The notes under the pieces were generated by a model. That model was not told the origin of the DNA. It did no database searches and saw only the letters and a program-made list of their open reading frames with translations. Below, in pieces: positions 18,501 to 28,746 of a stretch of 64,000 nt of DNA (positions are counted from its first letter, which is position 1; every line of letters starts with the position of its first letter). The stretch is taken from positions 209,593 through 273,592 of the forward strand of contig CAJNOJ010000136.1 of assembly GCA_905250025.1 (NCBI GenBank). Direction: 5' to 3'. The stretch is from Adineta ricciae (taxonomy: Eukaryota; Rotifera; Eurotatoria; Adinetida; Adinetidae). The position numbers were made by a program, and so were the translations under genes.

Positions 18501-18985
18501 GATCAACATGGCGAACGCTACGATGGTAACATTCAATTTGAAGAAGTACTTCTCTGATAAATAGCACACAATGTTTTAGATTTGTGTTTGCCAGCAGTTT
18601 TCATGCCTTTTCGTTCCGGGAATGTTTTCAATCCGAGAGCTTATCGATTTTTTCATCCAACTGGTAAATTCTAAAAAACATTTGTCTTTTGTTTATGTTA
18701 TTTTTACTTTCGCAGGCACAACCGATCCTCGTTTAACGCAAACACCGACAATTTTCAAACTTCCACCACTTCCATCGGGCTCGGTAGTTTGCTTTTGTCA
18801 TTCTTCCATTCATTCGCATTGTTTGTGTTTTGATTTTATAGGTATCTGTATTGAATCTGTTTGAATTGAGTCGATGTTATGATGGTTCGGCGGACAAAGA
18901 ACAATCTGTTGATCAAACAATGAATCAAACTAACGAGCCAGCTCGACCCTTCTCGTCTCCAACTAATCAACAACGAACAAACTAG
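15563..18985 (+). CDS. Conserved-looking coiled-coil protein, function not recognised; possible 1-base frameshift
   Basis: I do not recognise this protein. Sixteen exons join in phase (15563-15578, 15624-16197, 16251-16320, 16370-16555, 16611-16813, 16863-16971, 17021-17105, 17159-17382, 17434-17692, 17742-17982, 18039-18173, 18227-18311, 18369-18525, about 18581-18663, 18716-18783, 18842-18985), about 880 residues. Visible parts: an acidic Glu run from a GAA repeat at 15711-15740; a helical segment (MLCDHVESSLSEIDNSM, LLELKDTLLLQFLP); acidic Ser/Asp-rich linkers; a beta-rich stretch (ALIIRVYRPVGLEKKTFQC); a short coiled coil (KIARLHESYQAEIQRLRKLL); and a C-terminal block (VFNPRAYRFFHPTG, DPRLTQTPTIFKLPPLP). 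The frame needed for that block is offset by one base from the preceding exon near 18599-18601, where three T are read and four would fit. This may be an allele, an assembly error, or a missed splice site. Confidence 0.7.
15711..15740 (+). repeat. GAA trinucleotide repeat coding poly-Glu
   Basis: About ten tandem GAA/AGA units in exon 2 of the unrecognised gene encode an uninterrupted Glu run. The unit is in frame. Confidence 0.9.
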
Positions 18986-19067
18986 AAGAAGAAAAATAGG
19001 CTTCAACTTTTGCCGAATTGTCTTTCTTTGGTCTTCTCTTTCTCTTGTATTTTAATAAAAAAAACAT

Positions 19068-19819
19068 TCAATATCCATAAAAGCGATATTTCTTCATGCT
19101 TCGTTGAAAACTTTCCAGTGCTTTCGAACGTGGCAACATCGTTGCATTATTGGTATTAACTGCAGTAAGTGTGACAGCTTGTTCTTTCTTAATTGGTTGT
19201 AACTAAAAAAACAAGGTATACTTCGGCAGGAAATATTCTCCTTCGGGGAAAGTATACTTACAGGCGGTGACGGAGTCGGGGAAAAAGACGATAAAAATTT
19301 GTTCTCATTTGATTTAATTAAAGTATACGTGATTACTTTCTTATCTGTTGGACTATCAGGAGGCGTTAAAAAAGCAGTTGATTTAAGTTGATGATAATTA
19401 GCGGTTCTATACAATCCTTGTTTGTCGTCATCAACAATGCCAGGTGTTTTCCGGCTTTCGGTACTTATATAATACATTTCCGCTCTTGCTTCACATGATA
19501 CAGACGACTTCCGTTTCTTACTGATTAATTCCGGGGGTGAACGACAAGTGCATATCTTTGCATCCGCATCTTCAGTATTAAGATGATATAGCTCAGGTCG
19601 AAACCGAGCTGAATTGACGCTTCGGCGCGTTGTTAGAGGCGGCGGCGGTGGCACAGGCTTTGTTATTTCGTCGGAATGTATTTGTGGATGATTCTCGATA
19701 CTTAAGTAATACACTTCTATCTTTTGATTTGAAGAGTTCCGAGGGATATCGAGTGTAGATCGCTTGTCAGGATTGGAAATCCGATTGTCTGATGTTCCAA
19801 ACGAATGTAGTTCTGACAT
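19068..19819 (-). CDS. Small disordered protein with three copies of a tyrosine motif, unknown function
   Basis: Two exons (19819-19262, 19202-19068) joined in phase across a GTAAGT...TTTTTTAG intron of 59 bases give 230 residues ending KKYRFYGY. Reading through the intron would also stay open, giving 241 residues, so a retained-intron form is possible. The protein is not recognised. It has three spaced copies of a motif: EVYYLSIEN (35-43), ELYHLNTED (76-84) and EMYYISTES (114-122), about 40 residues apart, a proline run (56-61), and a TPPDSP motif. No signal peptide or membrane helix is seen. The repeated acidic-Tyr-Tyr motif could be a phosphorylation or docking site, but this is inference only. 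It is convergent with the upstream gene, only 82 bases from its stop codon. Confidence 0.62.
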
Positions 19820-20100
19820 AATTGCGACGAATGTTTGCTTGCACGTTGTTTTTTCTCTTTAGTTGAAACCTTTTGGCAGCATCATTAGTTAACAACTAAG
19901 TCATATGAGTAGTAGCAAAGGAGAAGAAAAATATAATGCTACGTCAATAGTAACAGTACAACACTTGAAATTTGATTTGAAAAAGGAGATGATTGAGTTT
20001 CGAATAGTCAAGAGGAGAAGAGGACAGGAAAAAACAGCGCTCTTTGATTATTAATTATTACGATTATTTTTTCTTTCTTTCTTTTTCTTTTTAGTTAATT

Positions 20101-20855
20101 ATGTTATCGGATCGAAAACATGCTGATTTAGGTCGCATTTCAATATATGATATTGAAACAGATAAAATTCAACTATCATCAGAAGATCTTCAATTAAAAG
20201 AACACACAGGTTATGATGACGAACATCTCAAACGATTGAAGTACCTCTTTCAACAAATCACCGGCCCACAACGAACGACATTGGATACCGAGCATTTTGA
20301 GTCAGCTGTCAGATCGATGTGTCGATCATTGACGGAATCTCGTGAAGCACACCGTCTAGCAGAGATACTTTTTCAAGCATATGATAAAAATACGAACGGT
20401 TCGATTGATTTCCCCGAAATGATCGATTTTGTTTGGTAAAACAATGAGAGTTCGTCATCATGTTCGCAGTTTCATCGAGAACTATCTCTAGGACGGTCGT
20501 TGACGCGCCACGTGAAGAGCAAATCGTCGGTCTATACCAAGCCTTTCAAAATTCCCACGAAAAACTATCCAAAGAACGACTAATTGAATTCATCACAATC
20601 CTCAAAGAAGATTTTCAACCGAATGCTTCTCTCGCACAGAAAAAGATTCAAGGCCAAATGAAATCTCTCCATACTGATGAAGACATTCAACATCGAGTAG
20701 ATGAATGTCTCTCCTATTATCATCATCCATCGGATGGTCTTAATTTAACTCAAGTGATCGAATACTTCCTTGGACGAAACGATCCATTGATCAACCAAAT
20801 CCGAACTCGTTCGAATGCTCGCAAAGCACGCCACAAGAAAAAGAATCGAAAATAA
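20101..20855 (+). CDS. EF-hand calcium-binding protein
   Basis: Two exons (20101-20435, 20492-20855) give 232 residues. One canonical EF-hand loop is clear at about 99-110 (DKNTNGSIDFPE, with Asp1, Asn3, Asn5, Asp9 and Glu12 able to bind calcium). The preceding helix (HRLAEILFQAY) fits. Degenerate EF-hand-like helices lie before and after (LKYLFQQITGPQRTTLDTEHFESAVRSM; the second exon has QIVGLYQAFQNSHEKLSKERLIEF), suggesting a four-helix-pair protein in which most loops no longer bind calcium. The C-terminus is strongly basic (RKARHKKKNRK), possibly a nuclear or membrane-binding tail. A pyrimidine tract ending in TTTTTAG sits a few bases before the ATG. The precise family is not recognised. 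Confidence 0.8.
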
Positions 20856-23813
20856 AACTAACCTGTTTCGACAGAAGTGAACTTGTCGTTTTTCTTTCTT
20901 CTTCTCCTCAGTTTTACAATAGAAAACAAACTCGAAGTGTGTCTGTCGTGGATAAGAAAGTTAAAGAGTTATTTTGTTCGAGCATAACAAATAGGCAGAA
21001 TAAGCAAGTTATTTTCAGCTGTTTGATTCTATAGTCTCTTCATTAATACATTAAAAGCGCCGATAAAAATCTTCGAAAAAAAAGAGCAAATGCGCAAGGA
21101 AGGAAGTTCAACCTGCCGTAAAGCTTTCAATCGGATATAAGAATTTTTAGTAAACAATCTTGTCGTCGTCTTTTTTTGTTTGTATGTCACTTGAATATTT
21201 TTTTTTCTGTGCCTCAGATTAATCAGATGCTGATATAATCATTTTTTGACTAACTATGCCTAGTGTTCGATTGAAACATTGATTTGCATGTCAAATTTAT
21301 TTGTAATCATGCGACAAATAATCTCATTCATTAAATTCAATCACAAATGTCATATTGACCTAATCGACTGGAATTTTTCTTAACTAGTCCGACCGAATTT
21401 CAATCGGCTTTGCCCGCTTGGAATGTCGACAACTAGCTCTTCATGTTGAAAATAACATCTATTATATATTCATGAAGTGTGACTTTGATCTGATGTAGAC
21501 GAGTAATGAAGTAGTTTTTCTTTCTGGTGGTGTATGTGGTTAAATCATATAGTTAACAAAAGAAACTCTCAGTAGTTATTATTAATTAACATACTCAAAG
21601 GTATCCTTTGATTAATGAGAAATATAAGAATTTCTGAGTGCAGCTGTCGAGAAGGAAAGTTTGAGAGTCTGCGTCAGCATCCGAGTGTCTCTTTCTGCTA
21701 ACAAGTCAATTAACCGTGATTTCGATTTTGTCAACCGACGAAACAAAGAATCTAATTGATTTTAGCAGAGAAATCACCGTAGACAAAGAATATCGAGCAA
21801 ATGATAATCATGATTAATCATCGAGTCTAATTTTATGATATGTCAATGTTTTTCTGAATGGGAAAATCTCATCGTATTGACAGTCTTGTGACACTTCGAT
21901 TATTTTCTTATCTTTATTGTTCACATGTCTTCTTTTTTTCGCTCAGCCTCTTTCCTGATGTTGTCAACAAATCTCCATACGACTGTATGTCAATGTTGAC
22001 TAGTGATTTTAGCCTTTTTTCAGATTTACTAACGATATTTGTTATGTTCTATGTTAGATGAAGTAAATTACATGTTCAATACCAAGCAAAAAAAGAAAAC
22101 GACTCGATGAATAGATTATGTCGACGTGTTCTTTCTTTTTTTTTATTCAGGCATTTGCTTTCATATATTTAATAAATATTGAGATAACAACATTGCACGA
22201 TTCTACTTATGCATACAAATATCTCCAAACTATTTTTGTCGAAGAATCCGTTGCTTTTCTCTTCTTCGCTTTTATACGAGCGCATGCATTCTTGTATTTG
22301 CATGTGCCATCTAAATCTCCATACACTGGTGTCTATGTAGAGCGACTTCTTATTCACTTTAATGTTCGCTTGCGCTAGAGAAAGAGAATCCATCTAACGT
22401 TGCCATGTTCAATCTTCACTCTCTACTTTTTTGTGACGGCAATCTGGGAAAAGAAAGAGTAGAGCAAGAAGACGAAGTAGTAGTAGCAGCAGCAGCAACA
22501 ACAGAAGCAAGAAGAAGGGGAGAACAAGAAAGAAACATCGGCAAAGAACGAGAAACAACTCGTTCTTCGTTCATTCATTTAGCAACCGCGTAAATCAAAT
22601 AAGGCAAGACTTTGAGACTTCTTTTCTTTCGCGTGTGTTGTCGTTGAGAGAACTTAAACGCGAACCAAAATATGATGTGTTCACAACCGTAGATGATCAT
22701 GCTGATGATCATCAGAGAAATCGATCAAAAGCAGATCAACGTTAGATAGACTTAAATGTATTAAAAAACATCACTTTCCTTTCCTTCTCAACAACGGCGA
22801 ACAGCATTCATCTAATCGATTCTAGAGGTTGTCTTCGATATATATTTAGTGTGTAGCACGAGACGGAGGAGTCGAAGAAGCGAGACAAAAAAAAGGAAAA
22901 AATAGTTTCCGCTTTGGACTCGCGTTTTATATGAATGTGTATTCATGCAGCCAACCGCTACCATCACAATCAGATAGAATCGTAAGTCTATAAGGCATGT
23001 ACATTCATTCATTCACTTGCAGCGGATGAAGAGAAGTGCTGTAAGTATAGATTCTCCGATCAAATGATGATAAGCATTAGTTTTTTTTTTCTCTTGATTT
23101 CTTCTCAATGACAAAAAACATTCTCTTTCAACTGGACAGAATATAAATTTCTTTGGATGTCTTTATCAATATGAATGCGTGTTCATCATGTTAATGATGG
23201 CATGTGAGACCGTGCATAATATATGGGTAGCTAAAGAAGGCACGGCTCACTTGAGGCGGATATCCGGTTGGTTTCTCTCGTTTGAAGAGAATAGGAGAGA
23301 GAGAGTAAACTTTCAAAATAAATTTCCTAAAAAACGAGAGGAACACTCTTTTGCGAAGAAACTTGTCTTAACTACAATGAAACAACAGATTCAAATATCA
23401 TTGCGCATTCGGACAACAGACATGTAAATTTATTAGTAAATCGGCTTTTGTTCGTTTTTAATCATAAGTTTTCTCATCCACATCGGTTGCATGCCGATAG
23501 AAAATCTATTCTTTTATCGATATTTTCTTCTATAGAATCTATTTTTTCATTGCTATTCAAGCTTGAATATCAACATCCAATGAGAACGATTAGTTCGTTG
23601 AGCAATTTTTTAAACAAGAAGTATTACTTATTTCCTTCTCATAGTTTTTACATTAATAATCGGAATAAGAAAAAAGAACTTAAGGGTAAACATTAATTCC
23701 CAAGTGAACATTCATATTGAAAAAACGACAGATAGAGGAGGAAAGCAGGAATATAGAAGTTACACAAATATATGCATATCTTTCAGATCAACAAAGCAAT
23801 GCTCTTCGATTAA
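20856..23813. other. Intergenic region, no gene recognised
   Basis: Three kilobases of AT-rich sequence between the EF-hand and MATH-like genes. Small open frames (for example 22118-22378 and 23179-23427) are rich in Phe, Lys and Ile as expected from translated AT-rich noncoding DNA, and have no domain or splice partners. A short GTA/GCA trinucleotide run lies near 22475-22505. Regulatory sequence is likely but cannot be assigned. Confidence 0.5.
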
Positions 23814-26572
23814 ATGGCACATTTCACACGTTTTGTTTTATTTGAAGATAAATTTAGTACAAAGTATGAACTCAACTCGTTGTTTGCACAAGTCGATTTC
23901 CTTTTCTCTCGTTTTAGTTTATTTACATTCATTCTTCCAAGTTCATTTCTATTAGGAACAGAGGAAAAATTAACTACGCGAGAATTTGTTTGTCGACATG
24001 TTCCATTTGCATTGACATTTGTTAAGAATGGCGATCAAATCAATGTATTTCTTCTTCATCGTAGTCGAGATACTGAACGACTTGAAATGACACTTGATCT
24101 CAGTATTGCCCTATTATGTCGAGAACATTTTACACGTAACGAATCATTTACAGAGAGGAATTGTAAATTCACCAATAAAATTACTCTACATGGACGAAAA
24201 TCGTTTACATCAGTTAATCGTCTATGCTCAGTCGAATACATGGACGAACGCGGGAATATTCAATGTGAACTCGAAATTAAGAATCTCTCTATATCGTACA
24301 TAACTGAAGTACAACTAAGTCCGCAATTAGTCAATCCGCAATATGCACACGTTATGCAGGCAACGAGTAATCGTCAACCGATCGATGCAAAGATCGAAAC
24401 GCCGTCATTTTTCTATTCGAACTACGAATGGAACGTGGTTATTCAGCCGAAACTCGATAGCGTCGGTCAACTCGGACATTTTCGAATGTATCTACAACGT
24501 TTAACTCCATGTGATTATTCTGTTAAAATCTCCTATCGTGTGAAATTAATCGCTGGAACGTATACATGGGATTCGTATCAAGAACGTAAATCAACGAATC
24601 CAAACGATACGAATACATATGAAATTAATTATACGGACATTCACGGTCTCTGTCGACCATTTCGTATTGATCGTGTTCGGGATTTACTGCAAACGGAAGG
24701 AAAATTCACTGTGACTGTTGAACTTAAAGATGCTGTTAGTAAGTATCTGAAAAGAAAACGCATGAAACCGTATCTATGTACTGACAAATCCGGAAGAGGA
24801 AATCTAGAAATTCGAGAGACTTATATAAATACGATTTTAATTACTAGTCCGATGAAAAGAAGTTGATAACGGAAAAAACTAATGATAGGATGTTTTCCTC
24901 ATTAAAGAAGTCAATGTTAAATCTATCAGATTAAACAGCATGTCAAATATCGTCTGCAGATTTTTCGTGATCAATATGAAAGGAGAGAGAAAGAGTACGC
25001 ATATCGGGATGATTTTAACCTTCAACTAAAAATAGATCCTTGAAGTATCTCTGCAGGTGTTATTCCAAAGAGATAGTGATGTGACACATGATACGTTAAG
25101 TTCGACTTAAAAATAGACTCAATATCACTCGAATCGATGTGTAGATATGAGAATTTTCGAAGAGAAAAATCTGTCTGAGCGCTGATTTGTTTCTCCTTAA
25201 TTTGCGGATTATTTTTTTCCGCTTGGTTTTTTTCTACTTCCTGTGATATATATTTATTCACGCAGATGAAACAGGAACCAACAGTAACTTTCTTTTACAT
25301 AAGTTAAATTGTATATTATAAACTTTAACCATCACATTAGCAGACGAAAACAAGCAACATTTTCGAGGTCATTTTCAAATCAAAATATCGTCATTCCGAT
25401 TCGATTGTCTTCTTCCTTGTCAAAATTGATAAATCCAGACGAGTTCATTCATCTTGTCGATTGTTTTCTAATGAGCTTTTTCTCTTTCTAGCTGTCATAC
25501 CAATTATTGTTGATCCATTTGCTCCAAATCCCGTTCCCATTCCATTTCTCGATAAAGATCAACAAGCATGGACTGTTGAAGCTTATATTGAAGAGCAATG
25601 TTTCATCATACGTCTCTACTATTCGGATATATTCAAAATTCCCACGGACTACATTCGTTCAATATGTTTCAACATCACTGTTCGAAATTTCAATGATTCG
25701 AAGATTACGACCAGTGTATTTCCAAAACCCGTCACGAAATATTACGCACAGAAAGAAAGCGATGAAGGCTTGGAAATTAGTACAACATTGGATGTTGACG
25801 AAGTGAGTTACGATCTTGTATTCTTATTCGAACGTTCAGCCTCTTTGGTTTTGTAGTTGAATGATCGTGGATATTTGAATGAACAGCAATGCGTGACGAT
25901 TGAAATTGAAATGTTTTTCTCTCATTTAATGTATTTGCCGGAATATTCACCGTTGGATGATATCGTTCGAAAACAAAAGCAGCAGATAATGTATGTGAAA
26001 GATTTTTATTGGAGAAGTGTATTCGATTTTGATTTGATTCGTATTTAAGGCGTGAACTGCTAACAGCACAGAATGAAAACTTCCAATTAGAGAAGAAGAT
26101 CCACGAATTACAGATGACTATACAAAACCCATCGATGTCCGGTCGATTGTCTGACTTCGGAAATGGTGCACAAGGTGGTCTCAACGCTGCAGCTACGCCT
26201 GAAGTTGTTCGCAAATACTACGAAAAAAAGTACGGTGATAAAGGTTCAACAAGTAATCCCCCCCTATCAAACTATAGCAGCGCCGCGAGTTTCGATGGCG
26301 GACAGTCGAATTCTCCGTCGATGAGAAACGGCGGTCTGATTGGTAAAGGTTTATCATCGTCAATACCCCAACCAAATGTTACCATGGGTGCGCGTAGTTC
26401 GACATTTAAATTTCCAACCAAACTATCTGATTCAATACAGAATACGATCAACAACACCAGTCAATCTTTGCAATCGAAATTGCCAGCTAGTTTGCAAAAA
26501 CTACCAGCGAGTTTAACCCAAGGACCAACTATGAACATGTTGGCGAATAAATTTCAAAATGCATTTTCGTAG
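23814..26572 (+). CDS. Protein with three MATH-like beta-sandwich domains and a coiled coil
   Basis: Four exons (23814-24738, 25492-25802, 25857-25990, 26050-26572) join in phase to about 630 residues. Three similar blocks resemble MATH/TRAF domains: block 1 near VPFALTFVKNGDQINVFLL, block 2 near YEWNVVIQPKLDSVGQLGHF, block 3 near QAWTVEAYIEEQCFIIRL, each ending in a strand of alternating hydrophobics. A short coiled coil (ENFQLEKKIHELQMTI) follows, then a Ser/Gly/Asn-rich tail with a repeated LPASLQKLPASL. MATH domains bind peptides in adaptor proteins; no RING, BTB or protease is present. The assignment is by pattern only. The N-terminus is uncertain: residues 23-45 are hydrophobic and T-rich and could be a 5' intron (for example donor near 23839, acceptor near 23917). 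The 753-base intron 24739-25491 is unusually long for this window. Confidence 0.62.
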
Positions 26573-27434
26573 AAATAATGTTTCTCTTTCTTCTATTCTT
26601 GTGTATTTTATGTTATGTGTGTATGTGTGATACCAATTCATGAAATTATCCCATTACTGTGATCCCTTCTATTTCTCTAAACGAATTTCAACGAGAAAAA
26701 AAAGATAACAATATAAAGATTACAATGAAATCGAGAAGCTTTTTCTCCTCATATTTTAATCACATCGACTCAATTTTGATATTAACTGAAAAAGCTCTCA
26801 TAATTTTGAAAGCACTCTTGTAAAATTGATGAGTGCCTCACTTCATATATATAAAACTATTCACTTATCTACGTAAACGACGAGTCGCGTCTGTTAGTTT
26901 TCATACTGAAATATTCTATGGAGTTTTACACGGCATCGGAGTTGCGGTTTGACTGATTAGACAAATTTTCTTCAAATGGCATATAAAATAAATGTTAAAA
27001 TAGAACATGCGAAAGGTCACCACGCAAAAACTGGAATCAATCATTTCTGATTTCCAATGACAATCGAGAGATGTACAAAGTCACCATCGACGTGCGATTT
27101 CTTTAGTCATTTATAAACAAACTCTCATTTTTCATCGACTTCTTAACGACATACTTATGAATACAAACATGACGTTGCTATTTTGACATCAATCAAAGAA
27201 AGTTTGCTGGTTAATTATATCTGAAGAGTCTTATTTTATATGTCCGTTCACAGCGACGAGAATTTTATATAAAAAAAATACAAAATATGCTTTTCACTAT
27301 AACAACAGTTACTGTACAAACAAAAGACAGGAAAAACAATTGCCTAGATAACAAAACAAAAAATGGAAGTGCAGATCGAAAGGATATTTCCGGATTTTTT
27401 TGGTTAGCGAACTTTACATACAAAAGCATCTTCA
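26573..27434. other. Convergent intergenic region
   Basis: These 860 bases lie between the 3' ends of the MATH-like gene and the F-BAR gene. They probably hold both 3' UTRs; an ATAAAATAAATG motif near 26984 could be a polyadenylation signal. No gene is seen. Confidence 0.5.
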
Positions 27435-28746
27435 TTATACATGATTGAGCACAGTAAGAGTTGTTGACGATGGATCAGTTGTTGTTGTTGTATGATGTTT
27501 CTTCTCCGTTGGAGTATTCGTAGGTCTTGCTTTTCGCAGTCGAGCTTTCGCAGATACTGTTATCGATGGTTCGTCATCGTCGATTCCATTTTCTATTCTT
27601 ATCGTTGATGGATGTTTCTCATGTTTGTGACTTTCATGACTAGACGATTTCTTTGCTAGTCGAGATTCGACAATGAGATCTTCGTCGTCATCATCTTCAT
27701 CGTTCTCGACTGGTGTTAATGGCAACGATTTCGTCAATTCGCTTTCGATACCGTATGTTTTCGCCCAGAAGAGAAGATCGTCGAATGAATTCTGTTGCGT
27801 AGTCACTTTGTTCGATAAATTGCTGAAGATTTCATTCAAATCGTTCGTTTGTTTTGGCGTATGCATGGCTTGAATGAAATCCAATAGAGTTTCTCGTATT
27901 TGATTTAATCGTTCTTCTTCTTCGTATTGACATTGTTTAAATATTTCCATCGCTTTATGTCGATAAACTTTTTGTGCAGTTTTCTGCTGTTTTTTCGTTT
28001 CGCGAATTTTCCGTTCGATATCGATTAACACTGCGTGTTTTTTACTTTGATCTTCATGAGCACGCGCTAGATGTTTATCAGTTGTTGTTGGGTCGAGCTC
28101 GAGGATTTCACAAGCACGTTCAGCTGTACGTACAGCGTCGTGAGCTTTCTTTTCTTGTGCGCGTAGTTTTTCCAATTCGTCGGAGACTTCGCGTAGTGAT
28201 GCGTGTGATGTTTTGAATAATTTCTTGAACTCATTCGATCGACGATGTTTACGACCGGGCCGAAGACGTTCACTGATATATGTTTCATCAATATGCGCAC
28301 GATATTTATCGATTACTTTATCGATTTCAGTGCATGTTGCTTCTCTAACACGAACGAGTTCTTTCGTTACACGAACAACATCGAATTGAGCGCGTTTAGT
28401 CGTATGATAAGAAGCCAGAGATGATTGTTGTTTCAATCGTGTTAGCCATTTTTCAGATAGTAAGGTAAGAGTGCGCGCTTGTTCGCGTTCGTTATCACGA
28501 AAATCTTGCATTAACTCAATCAAATCCTGTGCAATGTTATACCCTACAGCAAAAAGAGATAAAAAGAATTAAAACAACGAAATGAAGCCTACCATCGTCA
28601 AGACATTCGATTACAGCACGAAAGTTTTCATCATCGTAAAAGCTCTTTCCAATATATTGATTCAATCGATAATTGTCTGCATTGCCATTGGCTAATCGGC
28701 TAGCGGCCAATGCGTCTTTAATTCCGACGCAAGCACCAATACTCAT
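27435..28746 (-). CDS. F-BAR domain protein, PSTPIP-like
   Basis: Two exons (28746-28593, 28543-27435) give 420 residues. Residues about 30-310 are almost wholly helical and heptad-like with the F-BAR layout: SFYDDENFRAVIECLDDGYN, then a long helix (DLIELMQDFRDNEREQARTL), basic helix surfaces (RLRPGRKHRRSNEFKKLFK) and a PSTPIP/CIP4-style second half (KTAQKVYRHKAMEIFKQCQ, EEERLNQIRETLLDFIQAM). F-BAR dimers bind and curve membranes and link them to actin. The rest (about 320-420) is acidic then Ser/Thr-rich and disordered; no SH3 domain follows, unlike PSTPIP1. It could instead belong to another F-BAR subfamily. It is transcribed away from PAR-3. Confidence 0.8.

Noticed and set aside
25022..25261. 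79-codon minus-strand frame inside the long MATH-like gene intron
   Set aside because: Lys/Gln-rich with no domain; too little evidence for a nested gene.
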